A DNA stretch of 64,000 bases from CBDHDN01 sp965261585 (GCA_965261585.1 CBDHDN010000058.1:62001-126000); one strand, 5' to 3'. Shown: positions 17,095-27,997, counted from the stretch's first letter. Notes: generated by a model from the sequence alone, not told the origin. A program made the numbers and translations.

Positions 17095-18297
17095 CTAGGA
17101 AACCGCCGCCGGTGCCGGCGGCGCAAACACGCGCTGGGGCGCCTCGACGCCGCGCAGGGCGTGGGTGCCCAGGTCGTCCAGCGGTTGCGCCGCCGCCGCG
17201 GCGAAGCTTTCCGAGGTGACGATCGTGCGGCCCAGGTTGGCCGACAGCTTCTCCAGGCGGGCGGCGTGGTTGACCGCCGGGCCGATGACCGTGAAGTCGA
17301 GGCGGTCGCGGGCGCCGATGTTGCCGTAGACGACCTCGCCCAGATGCAGCGCCAGGCCATAGGCGATCTGCGGTGCGCCGACCGTCTGGCGCTCGGCGTT
17401 GTTGGCGGCGAGGGCGGTCGCCGCATTGGCGGCAGCCGTGAGCGCGGCGGCGCAGCGCTCGGCCACGTCCCCGTCGGCGGCGAGCTCGAAGATTGCCAGC
17501 ATGGCGTCGCCGATGAACTTCAGGACCTCGCCGCCCTCGGCGGTGATGGCGTCGGCCATGATCTCGAAATAGTAGTTGAGCAGCGCGATCAGCTGGTCCG
17601 GCGGCAGCGTGTCGGTCAGCGTCGTGAAGGCGCGCAGATCGCAATACCAGACGACGGCGCTGACCGTCTCGCCCGAGCCGCGGGTGATCGCGCCGGACAA
17701 CACGCGCTCACCGGTGCGGCGGCCGACATAGGTGTTCATCAGGCTGCGCGAGATGCGGCGGTTCGCCTGCAGCTCGACGATGATTGCCAGCATCTCGGTG
17801 ATGTCGTGCAGGCCGGCGATGTCGGCCGCGGTGAAGCCGCCGGGCCGGTCGGTCGTCCATGAGACGGAGTTGCACTGGCCGGACGAGAAGACCATCGGCA
17901 TGGCGACGTAGTCGGTGCCGCCGCCGGCCTTGAACTCGCTGAGGATCTCGTAGTCGAGTGCGACTGTCGGATCCTCGAGGCGGCGGCGGACGACCGCGCC
18001 GGATTCCTGCACGGCGACGACGGGGCTGTTGCGGAACTGCGGGCTGTCGCTCGTCGCATAGTCGGCCTGCACCCGGCCGGTGCCGTCGCCCTCGCGATAC
18101 CAGAAATACGCCGTCGCGGCGATCTGGGGATGCAGGGTGCGGACGCCGCAGAAGGCGCGCCACAGTGGAATGCCGGCGGCGACCATGCGGCCGCACAGCG
18201 CGTCGCCGAATTCGCGCATTCGCGTGTGGCGCCGCCCCTCGTGCAGCATCCAGGAGACGACGGCCTGGGCGCCATCGGCGGGCGGCCGGTCGGCCAT
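17095..18297 (-). CDS. Class III adenylate/guanylate cyclase 1
   Basis: A 400-residue protein with a C-terminal class III cyclase domain. The two metal-binding aspartates lie in VVWYCDLRAFTTLTD and VLKFIGDAMLAIF, and LDFTVIGPAVNHAARL holds the substrate- and transition-state-binding positions. The N-terminal 190 residues form a conserved input region with RTLHPQIAATAYFW and a segment like AMPMVFSSGQCNSVSW, also found in many alphaproteobacterial cyclases; its ligand is not known. It has no membrane segments, so it should be cytosolic. The ATG at 18297 overlaps no gene and lies 4 bp after the stop of cyclase 2. The product is probably cyclic AMP; cyclic GMP is not excluded. Confidence 0.88.
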   Translation of the reverse strand: MADRPPADGAQAVVSWMLHEGRRHTRMREFGDALCGRMVAAGIPLWRAFCGVRTLHPQIAATAYFWYREGDGTGRVQADYATSDSPQFRNSPVVAVQESGAVVRRRLEDPTVALDYEILSEFKAGGGTDYVAMPMVFSSGQCNSVSWTTDRPGGFTAADIAGLHDITEMLAIIVELQANRRISRSLMNTYVGRRTGERVLSGAITRGSGETVSAVVWYCDLRAFTTLTDTLPPDQLIALLNYYFEIMADAITAEGGEVLKFIGDAMLAIFELAADGDVAERCAAALTAAANAATALAANNAERQTVGAPQIAYGLALHLGEVVYGNIGARDRLDFTVIGPAVNHAARLEKLSANLGRTIVTSESFAAAAAQPLDDLGTHALRGVEAPQRVFAPPAPAAVS

Positions 18298-18301
18298 CGC
18301 G

Positions 18302-19530
18302 TCAAATCGGCCGTTCGGGCAGCGTGAACAGTTCCTGCGGCTCGCGCACGCCGCCCAGCGCGTGGACGCCGAGGGACAGCAACGGCACGTTCGCGGCCTC
18401 GGCAAAGGCGGCCGAAGTCAGGAAGTGGCGGCCCATCGTGCGGCACTGGGTCTCGATCCGCGCGGCCTGGTTGACGGCCGGGCCGATGACGGTGAAATCC
18501 AGGCGGTCCGGGGCGCCGATGTTGCCGTAGGTGACGGCACCGAGATGCAGTGCGACGCCATAGTGGATCTCCGGCAAGTCCTCGGCCCGGCGCTTGGCGT
18601 TGGGGCGCGTCGTCTCGCGCGCCGCCTCCTTGACTGCCGCCAGCGCCGCGGCACAGGCATTGCCGGCACCGCCCAAATCGGCGAGCGGAAAGATCGCCAG
18701 GGTGCCGTCGCCGACGAATTTCAGCACTTCGCCGCCATGCCTGTGGATCGGCGCGACGACGCGCTCGAAATGGTCGTTCAGGATGCCGAGCAGCACGTCG
18801 GTCGGCAGGCGGTCGGTCATCGCGGTGAAGCCGCGCAGGTCGCTGTACCAGATCGCCGCCTGCAGTGTTTCGTTGCTGCCGCGGCGAATGGCGCCGTTCA
18901 GCACCCGCTCACCGGTCTTGTGGCCGAGATAGGTGTCGACCAGGTTGGTCGTGACCTGGCGTACCGACAGGATCTCGACGACCATCGCCAGCATCGAGAT
19001 CTGCGCCATGATGAGGGTTATCTGGTCGTCGGCGAAACCGCCGGGCGCCTTTGTCGCGAAGTGCGCGGCGTAGTTGCGGCCGTCGCTGAACGGCAGCGGC
19101 AGGGCCAGATAGTCGGTCACGCCCTCTGCATCGAGGTCGTCGAGGATCGGAAATCGCGCGGGCAGTCGGCATCGGCGAGTCGTCGTCGAATGCCCGGCGA
19201 GGCCTCGAATATGAGGCGCACAGGGCTCTTCAGATAGGCATCGCGCTGCAAGCTCTCGTGGCTGATTTCCACGGTCCTGACGGACTCGGCATCGACCTGC
19301 CAGATGTAGGCGCCGCCGAGGATAAGCGGGTGCAGCGTGCGCAGGACGAAGCCGCAGCGGTGGAGCGGCACGTCGGCCCGGCACAGCCGCCGCGCGACCT
19401 CGCCGAGCAGCGTCGGCACGTCGTCGCAATAGCGTCCCTGGTTCTGCAGCCATTCGCTGACAGAACACCCCATGGCGACACTCGGCAGGGCGGCGGACTC
19501 GACGGCGGTGTTCAGGACGGGCGCGGACAT
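18302..19530 (-). pseudogene. Class III adenylate/guanylate cyclase 2, frameshifted
   Basis: A second cyclase of the same architecture directly upstream of the first. The N-terminal input region (RTLHPLILGGAYIWQVD) is in one frame and the catalytic part is in another. Catalytic motifs AIWYSDLRGFTAMTD, VLKFVGDGTLAIF and LDFTVIGPAVNQAARI are intact. The frames join if one base, probably a C, is added near 19160, giving 409 residues. This may be recent decay or a base-call error. The pair probably arose by tandem duplication, since both have the same domains and conserved motifs. Confidence 0.8.
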
Positions 19531-19725
19531 CGGCGAATCGTTCCAGGCGTTTGTTGGCACCACTGTAAAGGTAGATACGCTGGTTCGGAAAACCAGCCCA
19601 GAAGCTGCTTGACGGCACTGTTGCGAGGCTTGATTTAGGATACAATGAGTTCCAGTTGATAGGACAGCGTGGGCGACGGCCGTGGCCGCGACCGCGAGAT
19701 ACCTTTTGGAGCAGGGAGCCAGTCG

Positions 19726-20277
19726 ATGTTCATTCAGACCGAGCAGACGCCCAACCCCGCGACCCTGAAGTTTCTGCCGGGACGCGACGTCATGGGTACC
19801 GCCGGAACGGCTGATTTCCCCAATCCCGAGTCGGCCGGGCGCTCACCGTTGGCACGGCGGCTGTTCACCGTCGAGGGTGTGACGGCGGTTTTTCTGGGTA
19901 GTGATTTCATTACCGTGACAAAGACGCCCGACATGGAATGGCACGTGCTCAAGCCGATGGTCCTCGGCGCCGTCATGGAACACTTCACGTCGGGCGAACA
20001 GGTGGTCCTGGCAAGTACGGACGAGCCCGCGGCGGCCGGCGTCGAGGATGACGAGGTGGTCGGCCAGATCCGCGAGCTGATCGATACGCGCGTGCGGCCG
20101 GCGGTGGCCATGGATGGCGGCGACATCGTCTTTCATGGGTTCGAGGACGGGGTCGTCTTCCTGCACATGCAGGGCGCGTGCGCCGGCTGCCCGAGCTCGA
20201 CCGCGACCCTGAAGATGGGCATCGAGAACATGCTCAGGCACTACGTCCCCGAAGTGGTCGAAGTCCGCGCCGTGTGA
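19726..20277 (+). CDS. NifU-like Fe-S scaffold protein Nfu
   Basis: An Fe-S cluster carrier of 183 residues that delivers clusters to apo-proteins in the cytoplasm. Residues 1-90 are the Nfu N-terminal domain, starting MFIQTEQTPNPATLKFLPG. Residues 105-183 are the NifU C-terminal domain with the cluster-binding pair in CAGCPSSTATL. The ATG at 19726 follows GGAGCAGGGAG, a good ribosome-binding site, and fits the family's start; the frame is open upstream. In related genomes this gene lies close to trpS, so the DNA between 8560 and 19530 looks like inserted material. Confidence 0.92.
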   Translation: MFIQTEQTPNPATLKFLPGRDVMGTAGTADFPNPESAGRSPLARRLFTVEGVTAVFLGSDFITVTKTPDMEWHVLKPMVLGAVMEHFTSGEQVVLASTDEPAAAGVEDDEVVGQIRELIDTRVRPAVAMDGGDIVFHGFEDGVVFLHMQGACAGCPSSTATLKMGIENMLRHYVPEVVEVRAV

Positions 20278-20536
20278 GGGCGCTTGACATCGGATCCATC
20301 CGCCGGGAGCAAATAGAGTTAGAGTACTTGGCGAACGTTGTGGCGCTGCCGGCCTATTAACTCAAATTTCACGCAAGAAATGAAGCATTGTGGGAGTCTG
20401 GCCACGCATGGCGGGCTGTCGTGAGTCAATATCTTTTCGGCAGCGGCTGGCCGTGTGAGGTCTTATTCGGTCTCTTCTGTGGTTAACAAATAAAAGCCAT
20501 AGTGACAACTCACACGAAATCGTCTACAACTTCGAA

Positions 20537-21604
20537 ATGCGTAAACGAACCGTCAAGCCACAGAGTCACCGCCGCATCCTCAGCATGGGCCGCATGGCTT
20601 GCGACACAATGGGGGCTGCCATAGGCATCTTTCGCGACTTTCGAAACGTTGCGTTGGGACTCACGATCGTCAACGTCGTCGCGCTGTATGGTGCGGCGCT
20701 GGCCTATCCGGTCAATCGCGGTGCGGTAGCGCCGTTCGCCATGGATGTCCCGGAATTCGCCGGACCGGCCGCGATCAAGGATTTTGTCTCACAGCCGCCG
20801 CGGTTCGTCGCGGTGACCACGGCGCGGCTGCAAGCGGCCATGGACGAAGCCGATTTTCGGCTGGACAGGGTGCGTGGCGGCCGGGCGCCGGTGCCGCGTC
20901 TGTTCCTGGCCGCGATGCCGAGGGACTTTCGGACGGTTGGCGACACGGCGACGCGCAAGGCGCTGTTCATGCAGGCCAGTCTGCCGCTGATACTGCGGGC
21001 CAACGAAGAGATCCTTGCCAACCGGCGACATCTTGAGGAGCTGTACAACCGCGTGCGGCAGGGGCGTTCGCTCGCCGCGGCGGACGCGTACTGGCTCGCC
21101 GCGCTGGCACAGCAGTACGGCACGGCGGCCGACGACTTCGCCGGGCTGCTCGTGCGGGTCGACGCCATCTCGCCGGCTGTCGCCATGGCGCAGGCGGCGT
21201 TGGAAAGCGGTTGGGGCCAATCGCGCTTCGCGATGGAGGGCAATGCCCTGTTCGGCCAGCGCACCTGGCGGCGCGGCGCCGGCATCGTCCCCAGCGGGCG
21301 GGCCGCCGGCAGCTCGTTCGAGGTCAAATACTTCGATCGGCTGATCGACAGCGGGCGCGATTATGCCCTCAACCTAAACCGCCATCCGGCCTATGTCGGC
21401 TTCCGGGCCAAGCGGGCGGCCATGCGGGCGGCGAACGGGCCGTTCGATTCCTACGAGCTGGCGGTCGGCCTCGACGCCTACTCGGAGCGCGGCGCGGACT
21501 ACGTCGACATGCTGCAGCTGATCATGCGCGCCAACGCGATGGAGCGTTTCGATACGGCATTGTTGGACGGCGTCGACGGCGTTACCCAGCTCGCTGGGCG
21601 GTAG
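20537..21604 (+). CDS. Bax-like glucosaminidase
   Basis: A 355-residue predicted peptidoglycan hydrolase related to E. coli Bax and the FlgJ glucosaminidase domain, which cut N-acetylglucosamine bonds in the cell wall. A hydrophobic segment (GLTIVNVVALYGAALAYPV, near residues 41-59) acts as a signal anchor or uncleaved signal. The domain at residues 190-340 has the catalytic glutamate in AQAALESGWGQSRF, followed by NALFGQ and YAYSERG-like DAYSERGADYV. The ATG at 20537 is far upstream of the hydrophobic segment; an ATG near 20585 or 20594 may be the true start. It converges on a polysaccharide deacetylase. Confidence 0.85.
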   Translation: MRKRTVKPQSHRRILSMGRMACDTMGAAIGIFRDFRNVALGLTIVNVVALYGAALAYPVNRGAVAPFAMDVPEFAGPAAIKDFVSQPPRFVAVTTARLQAAMDEADFRLDRVRGGRAPVPRLFLAAMPRDFRTVGDTATRKALFMQASLPLILRANEEILANRRHLEELYNRVRQGRSLAAADAYWLAALAQQYGTAADDFAGLLVRVDAISPAVAMAQAALESGWGQSRFAMEGNALFGQRTWRRGAGIVPSGRAAGSSFEVKYFDRLIDSGRDYALNLNRHPAYVGFRAKRAAMRAANGPFDSYELAVGLDAYSERGADYVDMLQLIMRANAMERFDTALLDGVDGVTQLAGR

Positions 21605-21622
21605 GACGGCCTCGCGCCGTCC
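21604..21622. terminator. Hairpin between convergent genes
   Basis: GGACGGC and GCCGTCC pair as a 7-bp stem with a 5-base loop, right after the Bax-like gene and 10 bp before the end of the deacetylase gene. It could end both transcripts. No T-run follows, so confidence is low. Confidence 0.35.
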
Positions 21623-21631
21623 GGATCCGCC

Positions 21632-22669
21632 CTACGGCACGTAGTACTGCATCCCGAACCAGCGCCAGCGCCCATCGCCGGCCGGCACAGTGCAATTGAT
21701 CCGGGCCCGCCCGGCGGCGAACGGCTCGTCGAGCCGGACCTCGACACGCGGGCCGAGCCGCTCGAGCCGGGTCTGCCCCTGGTCCGACGCAAAACACGCC
21801 AGGGCGCCGGGATTCGGGATCTCTCCGACCAGGGTGAAGCCGAAGGTCGGTGGGTTCACCCGCAGCGTCGGATCGCGCGGTGTCAGATCGCTGACAGCAA
21901 GCGGCAGCGTGCTGGCAACCAGCTGAAACCGCTCGAGGTCACCGAACGCCTCGTTGAGCGGGAACCGCGGCAGATAGTACGGGTCCGCGGTCGCATGGGT
22001 GACCCCGGAATGCTGGCCGAATGCCACGGCAAAGCCGATTTCGCGGACGACCTCCTGGACCTCGGCGCTGGCCTCGCCGAACGGATAGGCGAAGTAATCC
22101 GGGGCCTGGCCGAGCTCCGAGACGAAGCGCTCGTTCGAACGCACTAGGTCGTCGCGGTTGCGGTTGGTCGAGTTGGCCGCCATGTGAAGGTGGCTCGCCG
22201 TCTGGCTGCCGATCGTCACACCCGCCGCCTGCAGCTCGCGGATCTGGTCCCAGCTCATGTAACGCTCGAAGCCGCGGTCGATCGCTTCCGTGGCGACGAA
22301 CAGCGTAAATGGATAGCCGAGGCGCCGCAGCCGCGGCCAAGCTTCGGTGTAGGTCGACAGATAGGCATCATCGATCGTGATGCCGATGGTGCGGTCCGGC
22401 AGCGCCCGGCCATCGCGGATGGCGTCGACGATCTCGGGCAGCGGCAGCACCGTGTAGCCACCCCGGGACAGCTCGTCGAGATGGGCCTCGAACTGATCGA
22501 GCTTGATGTTGGTCGACGGGTGGTCGTCTTCGCCGAACCGGTGATACATGATGATCACGGCTGAATCGGCAGCGCCGGCGGCGGCGAGCGGCCATAGCAC
22601 GGACAGCATGGTCGCCAGCACCAATGCGCCGTTTATGTCGAGAAATCCGGGCTTAGCTGGTCCGAACAT
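21632..22669 (-). CDS. Secreted polysaccharide deacetylase
   Basis: A 345-residue protein with an N-terminal signal segment (ALVLATMLSVLWPLAAAGAA) and a NodB-homology domain of about residues 40-240. Visible motifs are VIIMYHRFGED, the catalytic/metal DD in GITIDDAYLSTY, SQTASHLHM in place of the usual SHTxxH, and FAYPFGE. These enzymes remove acetyl groups from cell-wall or capsule sugars. The last 80 residues, ending WRWFGMQYYVP, form an extra domain I cannot assign. Facing a glucosaminidase gene, it may modify peptidoglycan or a related polymer. The HLHM variation may alter metal ligands. Confidence 0.88.
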   Translation of the reverse strand: MFGPAKPGFLDINGALVLATMLSVLWPLAAAGAADSAVIIMYHRFGEDDHPSTNIKLDQFEAHLDELSRGGYTVLPLPEIVDAIRDGRALPDRTIGITIDDAYLSTYTEAWPRLRRLGYPFTLFVATEAIDRGFERYMSWDQIRELQAAGVTIGSQTASHLHMAANSTNRNRDDLVRSNERFVSELGQAPDYFAYPFGEASAEVQEVVREIGFAVAFGQHSGVTHATADPYYLPRFPLNEAFGDLERFQLVASTLPLAVSDLTPRDPTLRVNPPTFGFTLVGEIPNPGALACFASDQGQTRLERLGPRVEVRLDEPFAAGRARINCTVPAGDGRWRWFGMQYYVP

Positions 22670-22895
22670 CGTCGCCTGCTCGTTGCATTGCAGACTGCCG
22701 ACCGCAGCGAATGGACGAAGAGACTAGCGCTCCGGTCATGGTGGCGGCAAGCTCTCGCGCCAGTCTTATTGGTGCGGCGCCAACGTTTGCTTAACGGCGG
22801 CGATGGTGCGGCAATATGTCCCCAGCAGGCGCTGCGGCGTCACCAGGGCGCAGTGGGGTGGGGCGAGCGTGCGTGCTAAGTAACCGACGCATGGA

Positions 22896-23615
22896 TTGGC
22901 GCCGAATGCATACAGACAATTGAGAGTCCTCGCGTTCGACACGGCAACGCGGGCCTGTTCGGCGGCCCTGTGGGCCGACGGCGCGGTGCGCAGCGCGCGG
23001 CGCGTCGCCATGGATCGGGGCCACGCGAGCGCGCTGATGCCGATGGTCCTGGGTGTGCTGAGCGCCTCGGCGACCGGCTTCGATGCGCTCGATGCGCTCG
23101 CCGTCACCGTTGGGCCGGGTACCTACACGGGCGTGCGGATCGGCCTCGCCACCGCACGCGGCCTGCGTCTGGCGGCGGCCAAGCCGCTCGTCGGGGTCTC
23201 CACCCTGGCCGCGGTCGCCTGGGCCGCGGCCGGCGCGGCGAGCACCGATCGGACGATAGTCGTCGCGCTGGAGACCAAGCGCGCCGATCTCTACGTGCAG
23301 ACCTTTGCTGCCGATCTGACGGCGTTGACACAGCCGGCGGCCTTGCTGCCCGGTCGCGCGGCGGCCGCCGTGCCGAACACGCCGTTGCTGGTCGCCGGCG
23401 ACGGTGCGGAACGGCTGCTGGCCGCGCTGCTGCCGGGGATCGACGCAGTGACGGCGCCAGGCGCGGCGTTGCCTGATGCCGGCGACGTGGCCGCGCTTGC
23501 GGCCCACAGAATTGCCGGGGATCCGGCCGTGCTGCAGGGGCCGCCGCCGCGACCGCTCTACCTGCGCCCAGCGAGTGTGACCCGGCAGAAAGGCGGTGGC
23601 CGCGTGCGGCCATGA
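22896..23615 (+). CDS. tsaB: tRNA threonylcarbamoyladenosine protein TsaB
   Basis: TsaB is the inactive ASKHA-fold partner of TsaD in the complex that makes t6A37 on ANN-decoding tRNAs. The product shows the N-terminal VLAFDTATRACSAAL and the family signature TVGPGTYTGVRIGLATARGL near residues 70-89. There is no ATG at the expected position. TTG at 22896 gives 239 residues, and TTG at 22920 would give the more usual start just before RVLAFDTAT. The 3' end overlaps rimI by four bases (ATGA), a coupled arrangement seen widely. Confidence 0.93.
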   Translation: MAPNAYRQLRVLAFDTATRACSAALWADGAVRSARRVAMDRGHASALMPMVLGVLSASATGFDALDALAVTVGPGTYTGVRIGLATARGLRLAAAKPLVGVSTLAAVAWAAAGAASTDRTIVVALETKRADLYVQTFAADLTALTQPAALLPGRAAAAVPNTPLLVAGDGAERLLAALLPGIDAVTAPGAALPDAGDVAALAAHRIAGDPAVLQGPPPRPLYLRPASVTRQKGGGRVRP

Positions 23616-24115
23616 CCGGCGTCATTGCGACCCGCCGCGTCGGGGTAGAGGCGGTGGAGATTCTGGCTGCGCTCCACCTGCAATGCCGGACCGCCGTCTA
23701 TGAGGAGAGCTGGTCGGCGGACGCCATGGCCTCGATCTTGGGGCTGCCTGGCGTTGCTGCCCTGGTCGCCGGCGCCGGCGGGCCAGCGGTGGTCGGGCTG
23801 GCCGTGGTCCGTGCCGTGCCACTGGAGGCCGAGATCCTCACGCTCGGCGTCGCGCCGGTGGCGCGGCGGCGGGGTGTTGCGACCGCCTTGCTGCGCGGCA
23901 TGATCGACGCGGCGGCCGCCGCCGGCGCCGCCTGCCTACTGCTCGAGGTTGCCGTCGACAACAGGCCGGCGCTGGCCCTCTATCGGCGCTATGGGTTCGC
24001 CCAGCTGGGGCGGCAGCGGGCCTATTATCGACGAACATCCGGCGGCCGTGTCGATGCTGTCGTGATGGCGAAGCAACTGGAATCCTATGAGGGTCATGTC
24101 AGCAAACCACAATGA
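23612..24115 (+). CDS. rimI: Ribosomal-protein-alanine N-acetyltransferase RimI
   Basis: A 167-residue GNAT-fold acetyltransferase. RimI acetylates the N-terminal alanine of ribosomal protein S18. The acetyl-CoA loop is seen as VAPVARRRGVATALL near residues 84-98, and the C-terminal motif LEVAVDNRPALALYRRYGF near 110-130 is characteristic of RimI. It overlaps tsaB by four bases, so the two are translated together. The C-terminal tail past RRTSGGRVDAVVMAKQL is short and unremarkable. Confidence 0.92.
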   Translation: MTGVIATRRVGVEAVEILAALHLQCRTAVYEESWSADAMASILGLPGVAALVAGAGGPAVVGLAVVRAVPLEAEILTLGVAPVARRRGVATALLRGMIDAAAAAGAACLLLEVAVDNRPALALYRRYGFAQLGRQRAYYRRTSGGRVDAVVMAKQLESYEGHVSKPQ

Positions 24116-24239
24116 AAACAGCGCAATACTTGGCCAGACAAAGAAAAAGCGACGTCGGTATCGTGCTGTCTTTTGTTGAAGTGACAAAGAAAAGTCCGTA
24201 GGATCGGCGTTATTAGCGGGGGGAACTAGGCGCAGAAGA

Positions 24240-24644
24240 ATGGAAGAGCAGATTGGTGCAGCACGGCTGCGCGAAATGGCGGTGGCCATTGTTTCCGCCT
24301 ATGTGTCGCGGAACACAGTGGCGTCGGAGGATCTGCCGCAGCTGATCACCGACGCGTACGCAAGCCTGGCTGATCTGGCGGCAGGGGCCGCGGCCGAGCA
24401 GGCGCCGGTTCCCGCGGTGTCCGTCAAACGGTCGGTGACGCCCGACTACATCGTCTGCCTGGAAGACGGCAAGAAACTGAAAATGCTGAAGCGGCATCTG
24501 AAGACCGTCTATGACCTGACGCCAGAGCAGTATCGTGAACGCTGGAACCTGCCGGCCAGCTATCCACTGGTTGCTCCCAACTACGCCAAGCAGCGAAGCC
24601 GGCTGGCGAAGAAGATCGGCCTCGGCCGACGCGCCGCGTCCTGA
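24240..24644 (+). CDS. mucR: MucR/Ros-family transcriptional regulator
   Basis: A 134-residue DNA-binding protein of the Ros/MucR family, which in alphaproteobacteria silences exopolysaccharide, motility and cell-cycle genes by binding AT-rich DNA. The zinc-finger-like part is VTPDYIVCLEDGKKLKMLKRHL, followed by YDLTPEQYRERWNLP and YPLVAPNYAKQRSRLAKKIGLG. The second zinc histidine is less clear than in Ros, as in several MucR relatives. The N-terminal 60 residues (AIVSAYVSRNTVAS) form the oligomerisation region. It is a single gene with 124 bp upstream. Confidence 0.93.
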   Translation: MEEQIGAARLREMAVAIVSAYVSRNTVASEDLPQLITDAYASLADLAAGAAAEQAPVPAVSVKRSVTPDYIVCLEDGKKLKMLKRHLKTVYDLTPEQYRERWNLPASYPLVAPNYAKQRSRLAKKIGLGRRAAS

Positions 24645-24745
24645 GGCGCAACCTGATCCGCGACGGCGCCTGGGTTGCCGGCCGGTCGACAAACGCTCGC
24701 CACGATGTGAGCACGAGGCAAGCGTTGGGGGTGGGGGATCGGCAC

Positions 24746-25648
24746 ATGGGTAAACGGCAAGAGACGGTGTCGCAGCTGGATCCCACCTGCGACAACGATT
24801 GGTTCCCGGATCTGCGGGCCGGCAACCTGGCGATCCGGCTGGCGCAGACGGCAGCCGATGTGGATGCGGTGCAGGCGCTGCGCTACCGCGTCTTCTATGA
24901 CGAGATGACGGCGCGGCCGTCGCCGGAGATGTCGACCCGGCGGCGCGACTTCGACCGGTTCGATGCGGTCTGCGACCACCTCGTCGTCTCGGACCTGACG
25001 CGCGGCAACAGTCCGGCGGCGGTCGTCGGCACCTATCGGCTGTTGCGCGGCAAAGTGGCGCGGCGCTATGGCCGGTTCTATTCCACCGACGAATACGACA
25101 TCGACTGCCTGACGCACTACTCGGATGAGATACTCGAGCTGGGCCGCAGCTGCGTCGATGCGGACTACCGCACTTCGCCGACGATGCAGCTCCTGTGGCG
25201 CGGCATCGCCGCCTATGTCTTTCACTACGACGTAGCGCTGATGTTCGGCTGCGCCAGCCTGCCGGGGACGGACCCGCGCCGGCTCGCCTTGCCACTCAGC
25301 TACCTCTACCACTTCCACCTGGCGCCACCGGCGATCCGACCGCAGGCGGTTGCCGACCGCCGGGTCGCCATGGACCTGATGAAGCCGGCGACGATTAACC
25401 CGCGCGAGGCGTTGCTGGCGCTGCCGCCACTGATCAAGGGTTATCTGCGGCTCGGCGGCTTCGTCGGCGAGGGCGCCGTCGTCGACTATCAATTCAACAC
25501 GACGGACGTCAGCATTGTCGTCAAGACCGACCTCGTGACCGAGCGGTATCACCGCCATTATGAGCGGCGCGTCGGCAGCGGACGCGGCGATCCGCCGAAG
25601 GATTCCGTGAGGGCCAGGGGTGTCGACGACGGCGACCTCGCGCGCTGA
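24746..25648 (+). CDS. olsB: OlsB-like ornithine N-acyltransferase (GNAT/hemolysin-like)
   Basis: A 300-residue member of the acyl-ACP-dependent N-acyltransferase family that makes lyso-ornithine lipid from ornithine and 3-hydroxyacyl-ACP. Conserved parts are VQALRYRVFYDEM, a central DFDRFDAVCDHLVV, and ILELGRSCVDADYRTSPTMQLLWRGIA. The ATG at 24746 was preferred over GTG at 24707. The stop lies inside the start of olsA, so the two genes overlap and are coupled. The pair is typical of ornithine-lipid synthesis under phosphate limitation, but no Pho box was seen. The exact amine acceptor is inferred. Confidence 0.85.
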   Translation: MGKRQETVSQLDPTCDNDWFPDLRAGNLAIRLAQTAADVDAVQALRYRVFYDEMTARPSPEMSTRRRDFDRFDAVCDHLVVSDLTRGNSPAAVVGTYRLLRGKVARRYGRFYSTDEYDIDCLTHYSDEILELGRSCVDADYRTSPTMQLLWRGIAAYVFHYDVALMFGCASLPGTDPRRLALPLSYLYHFHLAPPAIRPQAVADRRVAMDLMKPATINPREALLALPPLIKGYLRLGGFVGEGAVVDYQFNTTDVSIVVKTDLVTERYHRHYERRVGSGRGDPPKDSVRARGVDDGDLAR

Positions 25649-26531
25649 TCCGGACCTCGCGTCGTGCCAGCCCACGGTCGCCGGGTCGCCGCTGCTCGGC
25701 GCGACGCGGCTGGCCGGCTACGCAATCTGGACGATCGCCCTGATGCCGCTGCAGTTCGTCGCCGTACGGGCGCGGCTGCCGCTGGCCGGCCGATTGCCGC
25801 GATTCTACCACAGGACCTGCTGTGCCCTTCTCGGCATCCGGATCGAGGCGTTTGGCAAGCGCTCGCGAGCCCGGCCGACACTGTTTGTCGCCAACCATGT
25901 CTCCTACCTCGACATCGCGATTTATGGCTCGGTGCTCGAGGCCTCTTTCGTCGCCAAGCGGGAAGTCGCGCGGTGGCCGTTTTTCGGGCTGCTGGCGAAG
26001 CTGCAGCGTTCGGTGTTCATCGAGCGGAAGATCGGTGGGGCCCGCGGCTCGATCGCGGAGATGCAGCGGCGCTTGCGGGGCGGCGACAGCCTGATCCTGT
26101 TTCCCGAGGGTACGTCGGGCGATGGCAACACCGTGCTGCCGTTCCACAGCGCCCTGCTGGCCGCGGCCGCGACGATGGTCGATGGCGCGCCGGTGCCGGT
26201 GCAACCCTTGACCATCGCCTACACGCGGCTCGACGGGCTGCCGATTGGCCGTCACCTGCGGCCGTTCTTCGCGTGGTACGGCGACATGGACCTGGCGGGG
26301 CATCTGTGGCAGATGGTCGGGCTCGGCCGGGCCACCGTGACGGTGGTCTTCCACGAACCGGTGACGCTGCCCAAGTTGGGCTCGCGCAAGGCGTTGCGCG
26401 ACCACTGCCACGCGGTCATCGCCAAGGGCCACTGCGAGGCATTGTCGGGCCTGCTGCAGCGCGGCCGCGGGCGTCGACGGCGGCTCGGCGGCGCTCGGCG
26501 CGCGCCAAAAACACCGTCCCCGCCAGCTTGA
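25620..26531 (+). CDS. olsA: OlsA-like lyso-lipid 1-acyl acyltransferase (PlsC family)
   Basis: A 303-residue PlsC-type acyltransferase that adds the second acyl chain to lyso-ornithine lipid or to lysophosphatidate. It has a membrane segment near residues 30-50 (LAGYAIWTIALMPLQFVAV), the catalytic NHVSYLD (NHxxxxD) near residue 91 and the substrate-binding FPEGTSGDG near 160. GTG at 25620 starts 29 bases inside olsB. The arginine-rich C-terminal tail (residues 280-300) is probably membrane-proximal. A role as a phospholipid PlsC cannot be excluded. Confidence 0.87.
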   Translation: MSTTATSRADPDLASCQPTVAGSPLLGATRLAGYAIWTIALMPLQFVAVRARLPLAGRLPRFYHRTCCALLGIRIEAFGKRSRARPTLFVANHVSYLDIAIYGSVLEASFVAKREVARWPFFGLLAKLQRSVFIERKIGGARGSIAEMQRRLRGGDSLILFPEGTSGDGNTVLPFHSALLAAAATMVDGAPVPVQPLTIAYTRLDGLPIGRHLRPFFAWYGDMDLAGHLWQMVGLGRATVTVVFHEPVTLPKLGSRKALRDHCHAVIAKGHCEALSGLLQRGRGRRRRLGGARRAPKTPSPPA

Positions 26532-26632
26532 CTCGGCCCCTGGGAATGCTTAGGTGTCGTTGAAGTATCAACCGGTATGGGGGACGAATCCGACGGCGCG
26601 GAAGTGAGCGCCGCGGCCGACGGCAAAGACGC

Positions 26633-27993
<1,361 letters not shown>

Positions 27994-27997
<4 letters not shown>

